In this document: positions 1-7,129 of the stretch, in pieces
How positions within the stretch are numbered: position 1 is the first letter of the stretch
Layout: each line of letters opens with the position of its first letter
Assembly: GCA_003446605.1 (NCBI GenBank)
Contig: DMDF01000107.1
Span: 1-12,173 of the forward strand
DNA from: Anaerolineaceae bacterium
GTDB lineage: Bacteria > Chloroflexota > Anaerolineae > Anaerolineales > Anaerolineaceae
DNA length: 12,173 nt
Reading direction: 5' to 3'
Notes under the pieces: generated by a model
Told to the model about the DNA's origin: nothing
The model's input: the letters and a program-made list of their open reading frames with translations, nothing else
Database searches by the model: none
Position numbers and translations under genes: made by a program

Positions 1-878
1 CTTGGGAACATGGCAACTTCCCCTTGAAGGAACTTATTCCATGAATCGGCTGAAGTGGCTGCGTCCTGATTCATATAACCCTTTGCATAAATTTCGTGAT
101 ATAGATTTAATGCGGTTAAGAGTGCTTGATCATCCGCGAAATTACTTTTACCCTGATCAGCAGCTAAAATCGGTTCTATGCCATTTTGTTGGACCCACCA
201 GTACCCCGCAATATAGAAGAAATAATAGGTATATCCCCCACCCTCATCTGCAGCAATCGGCGTATAACCTGCATTCTTAATTTTCTCCATATCTGCCATA
301 AAGGCTTCTACAGTCCTTGGGGGGTTATTTTCGTAATCTAATCCAACTTCTTCCATTATTTTTTTGTTATACAAGAAGAAACACATCTGGTTATCAGGGG
401 TGGGGTATCCAATAATTGGATTTCCCTCTTTAAAATCAAGAGTGACCGTATCCCATCCATTTATATTCTCAAGATCTTCTTCGGGAATATAATCTGTGAT
501 CGGTGCTATCACATCATTAAGGGCAAATATGAACTGTCCCGCCCATAAGTTGGCAATATCTGGAGCATTCCCAGCTAGCCCTGCAGTTCTAAATGTTTGA
601 TGGGCTTGCAAAGCATCCGCAGAAACGACCAAATCAACCGTTACACCAGGATTCGCAGTCTCAAATCGTTCGATAGCCTGGGATATATACCACTGTTCCT
701 GTGGAAGCTTTTGTTCATTCGGGCCTATAAAGCTATCTCTTCCGTTGATCCAAATCGTTAACTTTTGGGATTCTGTTTCAGAGCCAGTGCTTTGAGTACC
801 CGTTGAACAACCAACGGCAGTTAATACGGTTAAAACAATTACCAATATACTTATTAATGATCGAATGGTCCTTTTCAT
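1..878 (-). CDS. ABC-transporter sugar-binding lipoprotein (extracellular solute-binding protein family 1), 3' end off the window
   Basis: The reading frame stays open on the minus strand from an ATG at 876-878 to the left edge: 292 codons with no stop, so the C-terminal part is missing. The N-terminus is a lipoprotein signal: MKRTIR, a hydrophobic stretch at about 8-22, then the lipobox TAVGC with the acylated cysteine at residue 24, followed by a Ser/Thr/Gly-rich tether. The mature part begins KLTIWINGRD and continues with features usual for family 1 carbohydrate-binding proteins: a region around ERFETANPGVTVDLV, then APDIANLWAG, LYNKKIMEEVGLD, FMADMEKIKNAGYTPIA, and GEVAMFP at the cut. It should capture a sugar outside the membrane and deliver it to an ABC permease; the permease genes would be expected to the left but are not visible. 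A purine-rich GAGGATGAGG lies just before the ATG. Base composition is lower in GC than in the genes to the right. The ligand cannot be told from sequence. Confidence 0.9.
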   Translation of the reverse strand, partial: MKRTIRSLISILVIVLTVLTAVGCSTGTQSTGSETESQKLTIWINGRDSFIGPNEQKLPQEQWYISQAIERFETANPGVTVDLVVSADALQAHQTFRTAGLAGNAPDIANLWAGQFIFALNDVIAPITDYIPEEDLENINGWDTVTLDFKEGNPIIGYPTPDNQMCFFLYNKKIMEEVGLDYENNPPRTVEAFMADMEKIKNAGYTPIAADEGGGYTYYFFYIAGYWWVQQNGIEPILAADQGKSNFADDQALLTALNLYHEIYAKGYMNQDAATSADSWNKFLQGEVAMFP

Positions 879-999
879 TTCCTCATCCTCTCTTTTCAAT
901 TTATTCGACGCCTGCTTTTTTTGATAATTTTCTTACTTTTTACCATTTGTTGTTATCTATTCAATTCTCACCTGCTTTCTTTTTTATACTTATTTTTCG

Positions 1000-1018
1000 T
1001 TGCAACAATATTTTGCAA
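1000..1018. promoter_or_regulatory. candidate operator: TTGCAA inverted repeat
   Basis: TTGCAACAATATTTTGCAA has two TTGCAA half-sites separated by 7 bases. Because TTGCAA is its own reverse complement, the pair is at once a direct and an inverted repeat. It lies about 120 bp upstream of the solute-binding protein start. Sugar-transport operons are often controlled by LacI-family repressors that bind short palindromes, so an operator role is plausible, but this is inferred from position and symmetry only. The AT-rich background raises the chance of a random match. Confidence 0.3.
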
Positions 1019-1057
1019 TTATATATAAAATAATAATGAAATTTTATCTATTAATAC

Positions 1058-1084
1058 ATGCAATATCATTACATATTATTGCAT
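1058..1084. promoter_or_regulatory. candidate operator: ATGCAAT/ATTGCAT inverted repeat
   Basis: ATGCAAT at 1058-1064 is exactly complementary to ATTGCAT at 1078-1084, with a 13-base spacer. The core TGCAA is shared with the repeat at 1000-1018, about 60 bp away, which suggests two sites for one regulator of the divergent region. No regulator gene for it is visible in the window. This is an inference from symmetry; the surrounding sequence is very AT-rich. Confidence 0.27.
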
Positions 1085-1215
1085 ATTTATTACTATTTTA
1101 CAACACTTTTTAATAATCAGATGAAAACAATGTTGAAGCTTTTCACAATATTTGAATATGTTTATTCCCTTCACATTGTTTAGTGCAAAAACGAGCTCTT
1201 TATCAATCACTTGTA

Positions 1216-1244
1216 TTGGATGTCCTATCCATTCCCTGTATAAT
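1216..1244 (+). promoter_or_regulatory. promoter of the glycosyltransferase-rnhB unit, implying a leaderless mRNA
   Basis: The -35 box TTGGAT (1216-1221) and the perfect -10 box TATAAT (1239-1244) are separated by exactly 17 bases. The ATG of the glycosyltransferase is at 1256, only 11 bases after the -10 box. Transcription normally starts about 6-8 bases after the -10 box, i.e. near 1251-1253, leaving a leader of some 3-5 bases. No Shine-Dalgarno sequence is present before the ATG (bases 1245-1255 read TAGTTCTCACT), which agrees with a leaderless or near-leaderless transcript. Confidence 0.7.
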
Positions 1245-1255
1245 TAGTTCTCACT

Positions 1256-1981
1256 ATGGAAAAACCGTTCTTATCCATCGTCATTCCCGCCTACAATGAA
1301 GAAACGCGCCTGCCTACCAGCCTGGAAAAGATCGCTGCCTTTTTAGCAGCGCAATCCTACCCGGCTGAAGTGCTGGTCGTGGAGAACGGCAGCAGCGATG
1401 CTACCTATGCCATCGCGCAGGAATTCGAAAAGAAGAATGCGTTGTTCCATGCCATCCATATAGAAGAACGCGGGAAGGGTATCGCGGTCAAGACCGGCAT
1501 GCTGGCAGCGCAGGGCGCTTACCGTTTCATTTGCGACGCTGATCTCTCCATGCCGATCGAAGAGGTAAACCGTTTCATTCCACCACAACTGCAAGGTTGC
1601 GATATCGCCATCGCCTCACGCGAAGCGCCAGGGGCGCAGCGCATCGGCGAACCAGCTTACCGCCATTTCATCGGTCGAATTTTCAACAGTTTTGTCAAAG
1701 TAATGGCGCTGCCCGGCTTGCAGGATACCCAGTGCGGCTTTAAATGTTTCAGCGCCACGGCAGCCGAGCGCCTTTTCCCCCAGCAAACCATCATGGGCTG
1801 GACCTTTGATGTGGAGGTGCTATTCCTGGCACGCCGTTATGGTTACACAATTTGCGAGATCCCCATTCGCTGGTATTTCAGCGAACACAGCAAGGTGAAA
1901 TTCCTGCGCGATTCGCTGCACATGGCTGGCGATCTGTTCCGCATCCGCTGGAGAGCCATTACAAAGGGCTATGAACGCTAA
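1256..1981 (+). CDS. family 2 glycosyltransferase, ALG5-like (polyprenyl/dolichyl-phosphate beta-glucosyltransferase type)
   Basis: A 241-residue GT-A fold glycosyltransferase. Visible hallmarks in order are SIVIPAYNEETRL (about 7-19), the nucleotide-binding ENGSSDAT (43-50), RGKGIAVKTGM (72-82), the metal-binding DAD of CDADLSMP (D94, D96), DTQCGFKCF (157-165) and FDVEVLFLARR (184-194). This pattern is typical of enzymes related to yeast ALG5, which move a sugar from a nucleotide sugar to a polyprenyl phosphate. The product then serves as donor for glycans outside the membrane. No transmembrane helix is evident, so it should act at the cytoplasmic face, possibly as a peripheral protein. The ATG at 1256 is preferred because it fits the promoter and gives the complete IPAYNEE N-terminus. 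Its end overlaps the start of rnhB by 11 bases, pointing to a shared mRNA and coupled translation. The donor sugar and lipid acceptor are not shown by the sequence. Confidence 0.88.
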   Translation: MEKPFLSIVIPAYNEETRLPTSLEKIAAFLAAQSYPAEVLVVENGSSDATYAIAQEFEKKNALFHAIHIEERGKGIAVKTGMLAAQGAYRFICDADLSMPIEEVNRFIPPQLQGCDIAIASREAPGAQRIGEPAYRHFIGRIFNSFVKVMALPGLQDTQCGFKCFSATAAERLFPQQTIMGWTFDVEVLFLARRYGYTICEIPIRWYFSEHSKVKFLRDSLHMAGDLFRIRWRAITKGYER

Positions 1982-2615
1982 GGTGAAGAACCCCTGTCTG
2001 CCCAATATGGACTATGAATCCGCATTATGGCAGGAGGGCAACACCCTTGTCGCTGGATTGGATGAAGCCGGGCGAGGCGCTTGGGCTGGTCCGGTGTACG
2101 CTGCCGCTGTCATTCTGCCCAATGACCAGCACGTTAAACAAATTCTGCACGGGGTCAATGACTCAAAAAAATTGAGTGCGAAACAGCGTGAGCGTTGGAA
2201 AGACTGCATCCAATCAGTGAGCATCGCCTGGGCGGTCGCTTCTGCCTCCCCGCAGGAGGTGGATGAAATGGGCATTGTCCCCGCCACCTGCACTGCCATG
2301 ACACGCGCGCTCGACCAACTGCACTACCAACCCACCTACTTGCTGATCGATTATATTAAGCTACCCAATTGCGAATTGCCGCAAACCAGCCTCCCAAAAG
2401 GGGATGCCATTTCCCTGAGCATCGCGGCTGCTTCCATCCTGGCAAAGACCGCCCGTGACGAATACATGGTCGCAATCAGTGAAATCTACCCGCAGTATGG
2501 TTTTGCACGTCATAAAGGCTACGGTACGGCATTGCACCGCAGTATGCTGCAAACACACGGCATTTGCCCCATCCACCGCATGAGCTTTGCGCCCATGAAA
2601 TTCATGGAACATTAA
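1971..2615 (+). CDS. rnhB: ribonuclease HII
   Basis: A 214-residue RNase HII, which cuts the RNA strand of RNA-DNA hybrids and starts the removal of ribonucleotides misinserted into DNA. The signature AGLDEAGRGAWAGPV is at 28-42, with catalytic D31 and E32. DSKKLS is at 64-69, the third acidic residue is D127 in LLIDYIKLP, and the fourth is D145 in KGDAISLSIAAASILAK. The ARDEYM helix follows, then YPQYGFARHKGYGT, usual for the family. The position after D127 carries Tyr where many bacterial homologues have Gly. All four metal ligands are present, so it should be active. The start at 1971 overlaps the preceding gene by 11 bases and has AAAGGG just upstream. An ATG at 2007 is possible but would leave a very short N-terminus before the signature. 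A strong hairpin terminator follows about 130 bases downstream of the stop. Confidence 0.95.
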   Translation: MNAKVKNPCLPNMDYESALWQEGNTLVAGLDEAGRGAWAGPVYAAAVILPNDQHVKQILHGVNDSKKLSAKQRERWKDCIQSVSIAWAVASASPQEVDEMGIVPATCTAMTRALDQLHYQPTYLLIDYIKLPNCELPQTSLPKGDAISLSIAAASILAKTARDEYMVAISEIYPQYGFARHKGYGTALHRSMLQTHGICPIHRMSFAPMKFMEH

Positions 2616-2787
2616 AAAAGAGGCTATCCCAAAAGGTTAGAAAAAATAGAAGTATTTTTAAAGGTGGGGGAGAATTTCAAAAAAGTCCATAAATTGATAC
2701 AGAATCCCAAAAATATTCGAATTTTTCATACAAAGTGGGGAAGATAAAAAGAGGCTGTTCTACAAAAAGTAGAACAGCCTCTTTTTT
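2614..2787. repeat. 174-bp stretch bounded by imperfect 16-bp inverted repeats (possible MITE-like remnant)
   Basis: The left edge 2614-2629 reads AAAAAAGAGGCTATCC. The right edge 2772-2787, read on the other strand, is AAAAAAGAGGCTGTTC, so 14 of 16 positions agree. The core AAAAAGAGGCTGTTC also occurs in direct orientation at 2746-2760, where it forms the left arm of the terminator hairpin. The interior is A-rich and non-coding. Termini of the form GAGGCTGT...AAAA resemble the ends of some insertion sequences and small non-autonomous elements, but I see no target-site duplication and no transposase fragment. It may instead be a duplicated terminator arm. Confidence 0.35.
2746..2787. terminator. 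bidirectional intrinsic terminator between rnhB and the Ca2+ ATPase
   Basis: A perfect 13-bp stem, GAGGCTGTTCTAC (2751-2763) with GTAGAACAGCCTC (2769-2781), encloses a 5-base A loop. The stem is preceded by five A (2746-2750) and followed by six T (2782-2787). Read rightward it ends the glycosyltransferase-rnhB transcript; read leftward the A-run becomes the U-tract that ends the ATPase transcript, whose stop is 17 bases to the right. Confidence 0.9.
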
Positions 2788-2803
2788 CTCATATTGCCAT
2801 TTA

Positions 2804-5644
2804 TCAGGCAGTCTTCTTCTTTCTGGATACAAAATACTTCACCAGTTCTGCCGCCACGGAAGGCAACAGGAAGAGCGGTACGATCATTTCCCATTCGGTC
2901 CAGCTCAAGGGAACGGTATCAAAAATGTCGTTCAGGAAAGGTAGCTGGATGACTGCGATAACCAGCACCAACGAAGCTAGCACGGCATAGTTCATCCATT
3001 TGTTCTTGAACGGACCCATTTTCAACAGTGGGTAGCGCTCAGAGCGGGCAGTATAAGCGCGCAGCAATTCTGAAATGGAAAGGGTGGCAAATGCCATGGT
3101 CTCTGCTACGACCGGGTTGTTGGTTTGTAATCCAATAGAATACGCAATCAAAGTGGCTGCAGTAATGGCGATCGTTTGAATGCCAATACCGGTGAGCATG
3201 AACTTATTCACGATCGGCTCTTTCTTGGGACGTGGTGCTTGATCCATGATATCCGGATCACCCTTTTCAGTACCCAGCGCCAGAGCTGGAGCGCCATCCG
3301 TCACCAGGTTCAACCATAAGAGTTGAATGGGTTTGAGCGGTGATGATACTGCCAGTTCTGCAGGGGCATTGGGGAACATAAATTTTCCCAGCACGGTGGG
3401 CAGGAAGATGATCATAATCTCAGCCACATTGCAGGAAATCAGATAGTACACAAATTTACGGATATTGCTATAAATGATGCGCCCCTGTTCTACTGCGGAA
3501 ACGATGCTGGCATAGTTATCATCGGTCAACACCATATCGGCGGTTTGCTTGGCAACATCGGTGCCAGTAATGCCCATGGCTATGCCAATGTCAGCGGACT
3601 TAATGGCGGGGGCGTCATTGACACCATCCCCGGTCATGGCGACTGTTTCATCATTGGCACGCAGGGCATTGACAATGCGCATTTTGTGTTCCGGGGAAAC
3701 GCGCGCGAACACATCAATTTCCTTGACCTCTTCGCGCAATGTCTCCTCGGACATTTCTTCGAGATCAGCACCGGTCACCACCTTATGTCCGGGTCGCAGC
3801 AAGCCAATGCTTTCCGCAATGGCTTTGGCGGTATTGGGGTAATCTCCCGTGATCATAATGGTGCGAATACCAGCTCCGATCGCTTTTTGTAAAGCTGGTT
3901 TGACTTCTTCACGAGCTGGGTCTATCATGCCAACCAGACCGGCAAAGATTAGGTCTTTTTCCAGGCTATCGCTATCCACTTCTTCCGGTTTAGCATTGAC
4001 CACACGGTATGCCATACCCAGCACTCGCAGTGCTTTCTCTGTCATGCCGTCATTTGCATCTAGAATCCGCTTGCGGGCGGCATCATCCAATTTTTCGGTG
4101 GTGTTGTTTGTTTTTTGATAGCGGTTGCATAATTGCAGCACCACATCCGGTGCGCCTTTCACGGCGACCACATAGGTATCGTTCTTGCCATTGTTAGTAA
4201 ATGGCAAATCGGCGTTTTGCTGGGATTCTTTTACTTCGTGCACAGTTACCATGCGTTTGCGGGTGGAATCAAAGGGGATCTCGCTCTCGCGTGGGTAAGC
4301 TTTCTTCAAATCCGCAGAATGTACCCCTGCTTTCGCAGCCGCAACCAAAATGGATCCCTCGGTAGGATCACCGATGATGCGGTAACTGGTTTTGCCATTT
4401 TCGTCCTCGAATCCTTCCAGTTCAGAATCATTATTGACGCTGCCAACCCATAATGTGGTGGCAACAGCAGGAACTTCATGCAGTTCAATTTTCTTCCCAC
4501 CGATGGTGAAGTCGCCTTCCGGAACATAACCGGTGCCGGTGATGTTGACGGTCTTGCCATCCGTCCATACTTCCGTAACGGTCATCACGTTTTGGGTCAG
4601 AGTGCCGGTTTTATCCGAGCAAATCACGGTGGCTGAACCAAGTGTTTCTACCGATGCCAGGCGACGGATGAGCGCATGGCGTTTCACCATCTCACGCATC
4701 CCCAAAGCCAAGCTGATGGTAACCACGGCTGGCAGACCTTCAGGGACTGCCGCAATCGCCAGGCTGACCGCTATCATGAAGGATTCCAGTAAATCCTCAC
4801 CATTGAGCCAGCCAGAAACGAATACTATAGCGCTGATCACCATACAGGCATAACCAAGCATTTTTCCAAGCTGGTCGAGCTTGATCTGCAGCGGGGTCTG
4901 TTCTTCCTCCACAGATTGAAGCATGGTCGCGATCAATCCGATCTGCGTGTTCATGCCGGTGCTGATGACCACACCCTTACCACGACCATAGGAAACCACG
5001 GTACCACTAAAGGCTGTGTTGAGGCGGTCACCAAGGGAGGCATCCGCATCCAGTATTCCAATGGCATTCTTTTCAACGGGTACCGATTCACCGGTGAGTG
5101 GCGCTTCATCAATCTTAAGGTTCACTGCCTCTAACAGGCGTAGGTCAGCCGGCACAAAATTACCGGTTTCCAGAAAGACAATATCGCCGGGAACCAGATC
5201 GCGAGCCGGCACCGATACACGATGTCCATCTCGCAAAACCTGTGCTTCAGGGGCAGCCATTTTCTTCAGTGCATCCAGCGCTTGTTCTGCGCGGCTTTCC
5301 TGCACCACACCCATGATGGTATTCAAGACCACGATCGCTATGATAGCACTGGCATCCACCACTTCGCCCAGAATGGCGGAAATAACGGCTGCTACTACCA
5401 GCATGATGATCACAAAATTGTTTAATTGATCAATGACCATATTCCAGAAAGTGCGTTTTTTGCCTTCCTGGAGTTCATTTGGTCCATATTTTTTCTTACG
5501 GGTCTGAGCTTCTTGTGATGAAAGCCCTTTTTCTAATGGCGCTTGCAATCGATCAAGCACCTCTTCTCTGCTCAGAGAATGCCATGTGATCTGTACATCC
5601 TGATCAGAGGCACGCTGAACTTCTGCGTTGTTCTTGGCAGGCAT
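2804..5644 (-). CDS. cation-transporting P-type ATPase, SERCA-like calcium pump (type IIA)
   Basis: At 946 residues it has the full domain order of a type II P-type ATPase: N-terminal cation-ATPase domain (about 20-90), actuator loop with TGES (184-187), PEGLP in M4 (301-305), phosphorylated Asp344 in DKTGTLT, nucleotide-binding KGAPD (496-500), the hinge MTGDGVNDAPA (670-680), and a six-helix C-terminal block. The residues that bind calcium in SERCA have likely counterparts: E302 in M4, N739 and E742 in M5, N779, T782 and D783 in M6 (LNLVTDG), and perhaps E859 in M8. Two-ion calcium export is therefore more likely than Na/K transport, though substrate choice is an inference. Start: ATG at 5644 with AGGAG five bases upstream. 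It lies 69 bases downstream of glgC on the same strand and is probably at least partly co-transcribed with it. The C-terminus RKKKTA is a short basic cytoplasmic tail. Confidence 0.92.
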   Translation of the reverse strand: MPAKNNAEVQRASDQDVQITWHSLSREEVLDRLQAPLEKGLSSQEAQTRKKKYGPNELQEGKKRTFWNMVIDQLNNFVIIMLVVAAVISAILGEVVDASAIIAIVVLNTIMGVVQESRAEQALDALKKMAAPEAQVLRDGHRVSVPARDLVPGDIVFLETGNFVPADLRLLEAVNLKIDEAPLTGESVPVEKNAIGILDADASLGDRLNTAFSGTVVSYGRGKGVVISTGMNTQIGLIATMLQSVEEEQTPLQIKLDQLGKMLGYACMVISAIVFVSGWLNGEDLLESFMIAVSLAIAAVPEGLPAVVTISLALGMREMVKRHALIRRLASVETLGSATVICSDKTGTLTQNVMTVTEVWTDGKTVNITGTGYVPEGDFTIGGKKIELHEVPAVATTLWVGSVNNDSELEGFEDENGKTSYRIIGDPTEGSILVAAAKAGVHSADLKKAYPRESEIPFDSTRKRMVTVHEVKESQQNADLPFTNNGKNDTYVVAVKGAPDVVLQLCNRYQKTNNTTEKLDDAARKRILDANDGMTEKALRVLGMAYRVVNAKPEEVDSDSLEKDLIFAGLVGMIDPAREEVKPALQKAIGAGIRTIMITGDYPNTAKAIAESIGLLRPGHKVVTGADLEEMSEETLREEVKEIDVFARVSPEHKMRIVNALRANDETVAMTGDGVNDAPAIKSADIGIAMGITGTDVAKQTADMVLTDDNYASIVSAVEQGRIIYSNIRKFVYYLISCNVAEIMIIFLPTVLGKFMFPNAPAELAVSSPLKPIQLLWLNLVTDGAPALALGTEKGDPDIMDQAPRPKKEPIVNKFMLTGIGIQTIAITAATLIAYSIGLQTNNPVVAETMAFATLSISELLRAYTARSERYPLLKMGPFKNKWMNYAVLASLVLVIAVIQLPFLNDIFDTVPLSWTEWEMIVPLFLLPSVAAELVKYFVSRKKKTA

Positions 5645-5713
5645 TTGAACTCCTATGTTGTCGCTTATTAGGAAAGGTTCCCGGACAATGTCACAAGTTT
5701 AATACATTTCAAG

Positions 5714-6973
5714 TTAAGGCGCAATACGAGTACCCGGGCTGAGGATGGTATTCTTTGGAACCACCACAATGCCATCTCTTATCATCCATGAGGATGTTTC
5801 CAATTCGGTACCGCTCGGAAAAGGAAGAATGATCGTGCCGCTGCCGATGCGCGCATTCTTATCGATGATAGCTCCTTCAATGTAGCAGTCGTTCCCAATT
5901 CCCAGGGGGATTCCTTTTTCCTCTTCCTCTGAGCGGAAAAAGCCATAATAGTCTGCTCCCATCAGAATGCTATCTTTGATCACAGCACCTGCGCGAATTT
6001 GGCTGCGCAATCCAATCACAGAATGAGAAATTTGCGCTTCCTTGATCCAACCACCCTCGGCTAAAAGAGAATGTTCAATTTGACTTTTTTCGATTTGTGT
6101 GCCCGACAGAAAGCGCGCATGGGTGTAGATCGGCCAACCCTCATCGATGAGGGAAAAGGAAGGATTTTCATCAGTCAACGCTAGGTTCATCTCATAAAAG
6201 GCGCGGATGGTTCCGATATCCGCCCAAAATCCATCATAATAATATCCGTATACCTGATACTCATCCACCGCTGCAGGGATAGCGTGTTTACCAAAATCAT
6301 CATAATCGGTGTCTTCCAGCAGGTCACATAACACATCCGTTTTGAACATATAAATACCCATTGACCCAAAATAGGGTTTATCAGCGTCTGGTCGACTGAT
6401 CATTTCTGCAAGGATATCTTCAGCTTTCGGTTTTTCAGCAAAACGGGTGATCTTCTCTCCCTGGTCGCGTTTTAGCACCCCAAAACGAGAGGCATCAGCC
6501 CGCGCGATAGGCTGCACTGCAACGGTCACATCCGCATTTTTCTCCCAGTGGAAAGCAGCCATATTGGCATAATTCATGCGGTAGAGGTGATCACCCGCCA
6601 GAATTAGCACATACGGTACTCGTGCACTGCGAATCTCAGAAATCTGTTTGCGAACCGCATCGGCTGTCCCCTGATACCAAGCCATACTCTTCCCTGTTTG
6701 TTCTGCCGCCCAAATCTGTACATATCCTGAATGAAACGCGTCAAAGTTATAGGTATTGGAAATATGGCGATGAAGGGAAACAGAGTTGAACTGGGTTAAT
6801 ACCGCAATCTTGTAAATACCTGAATTGATACAGTTGCTGATGGGAACATCAATTAGGCGGTATTTCCCGCCAAAAGGAACAGCCGGTTTCGCGCGCTGCT
6901 GGGTTAGAGGAAAAAGGCGCGTGCCCTGCCCGCCGCCCATGATAACTGCCAGGGTATTTTCTAATGTCTGCAT
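5714..6973 (-). CDS. glgC: glucose-1-phosphate adenylyltransferase (ADP-glucose pyrophosphorylase)
   Basis: This 419-residue enzyme makes ADP-glucose from ATP and glucose-1-phosphate, the committed step of bacterial glycogen synthesis. The nucleotidyltransferase domain opens with MGGGQGTRLFPLT (12-24), followed by RAKPAVPFGGKYRLIDVPIS (27-46), the usual GlgC signature. GTADAVRKQ is at 102-110, the catalytic Asp128 is in LAGDHLYRMNY, E180-K181 are in RFAEKPK, and FWADIGT (249-255) closes the sugar pocket. From about residue 285 to the end a left-handed beta-helix of hexapeptide repeats carries the tetramer and allosteric contacts. Length is normal. Start: ATG at 6973 with a strong AGGAGG close upstream and a promoter behind it. 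No glycogen synthase or branching enzyme is next to it, so the pathway is scattered here. The Ca2+ ATPase gene follows on the same strand. Confidence 0.95.
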   Translation of the reverse strand: MQTLENTLAVIMGGGQGTRLFPLTQQRAKPAVPFGGKYRLIDVPISNCINSGIYKIAVLTQFNSVSLHRHISNTYNFDAFHSGYVQIWAAEQTGKSMAWYQGTADAVRKQISEIRSARVPYVLILAGDHLYRMNYANMAAFHWEKNADVTVAVQPIARADASRFGVLKRDQGEKITRFAEKPKAEDILAEMISRPDADKPYFGSMGIYMFKTDVLCDLLEDTDYDDFGKHAIPAAVDEYQVYGYYYDGFWADIGTIRAFYEMNLALTDENPSFSLIDEGWPIYTHARFLSGTQIEKSQIEHSLLAEGGWIKEAQISHSVIGLRSQIRAGAVIKDSILMGADYYGFFRSEEEEKGIPLGIGNDCYIEGAIIDKNARIGSGTIILPFPSGTELETSSWMIRDGIVVVPKNTILSPGTRIAP

Positions 6974-7016
6974 TTCTCCTCCTTTTCATCTTTTACCCAG
7001 ATTAAATCTTTACTAA

Positions 7017-7044
7017 AGCATATCAGATTAAATTCGAAACTCAA
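7017..7044 (-). promoter_or_regulatory. candidate glgC promoter (leftward)
   Basis: On the minus strand, TTGAGT (7039-7044) and TATGCT (7017-7022) are separated by 16 bases and point toward glgC, leaving a leader of some 35-40 bases that contains the AGGAGG ribosome site. The match to consensus is moderate. Confidence 0.5.
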
Positions 7045-7072
7045 GATGAAGAACTCATAGATTTAACGGAAA

Positions 7073-7101
7073 TTCATGCTATCTATACTTTCTAGTACAA
7101 T
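7073..7101 (+). promoter_or_regulatory. candidate promoter of the DUF389 gene (rightward)
   Basis: TTCATG (7073-7078) and TACAAT (7096-7101) are separated by 17 bases. Transcription would begin near 7108, downstream of the first in-frame ATG (7076) but upstream of the one at 7130. This is the main reason for choosing 7130 as the start of the gene. The -35 box is weak. Confidence 0.5.
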
Positions 7102-7129
7102 AAATTCAAAGAAAGTGAAAAAAGAGTGC

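Larger units (their letters stand above)
879..1255. other. AT-rich divergent intergenic region between the solute-binding protein and the glycosyltransferase
   Basis: These 377 bases hold no credible gene. The section around 1020-1110 is almost entirely A and T. It must contain the leftward promoter of the solute-binding protein, but it is so AT-rich that several weak -10-like boxes compete, for example TATAAA read on the minus strand at about 983-988, and none has a convincing -35 partner. Two inverted repeats of the same TGCAA type are listed separately. The octamer CCTGCTTT occurs at 911 and again at 971, each time followed by a T-run, within the presumed leader of the solute-binding protein. 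The rightward promoter of the glycosyltransferase is at the far right end. Confidence 0.6.

Noticed and set aside
2..280. Plus-strand reading frame of 92 codons at the left edge
   Set aside because: It is antisense to the well-supported solute-binding protein and its product has no recognisable domain.
803..1033. Small plus-strand reading frame of 76 codons
   Set aside because: It lies opposite the solute-binding protein start and then runs through T-rich control DNA. Its Phe/Leu/Ser-rich product is what poly-T sequence gives in any frame. It has no ribosome site.
2735..2944. Plus-strand reading frame of 69 codons across the terminator
   Set aside because: It starts inside the terminator region and runs antisense into the ATPase end; there is no ribosome site and no family resemblance.
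3545..4197. Several plus-strand reading frames opposite the ATPase
   Set aside because: They are antisense shadows of a clearly conserved P-type ATPase; the products show no domain and overlap each other in different frames.
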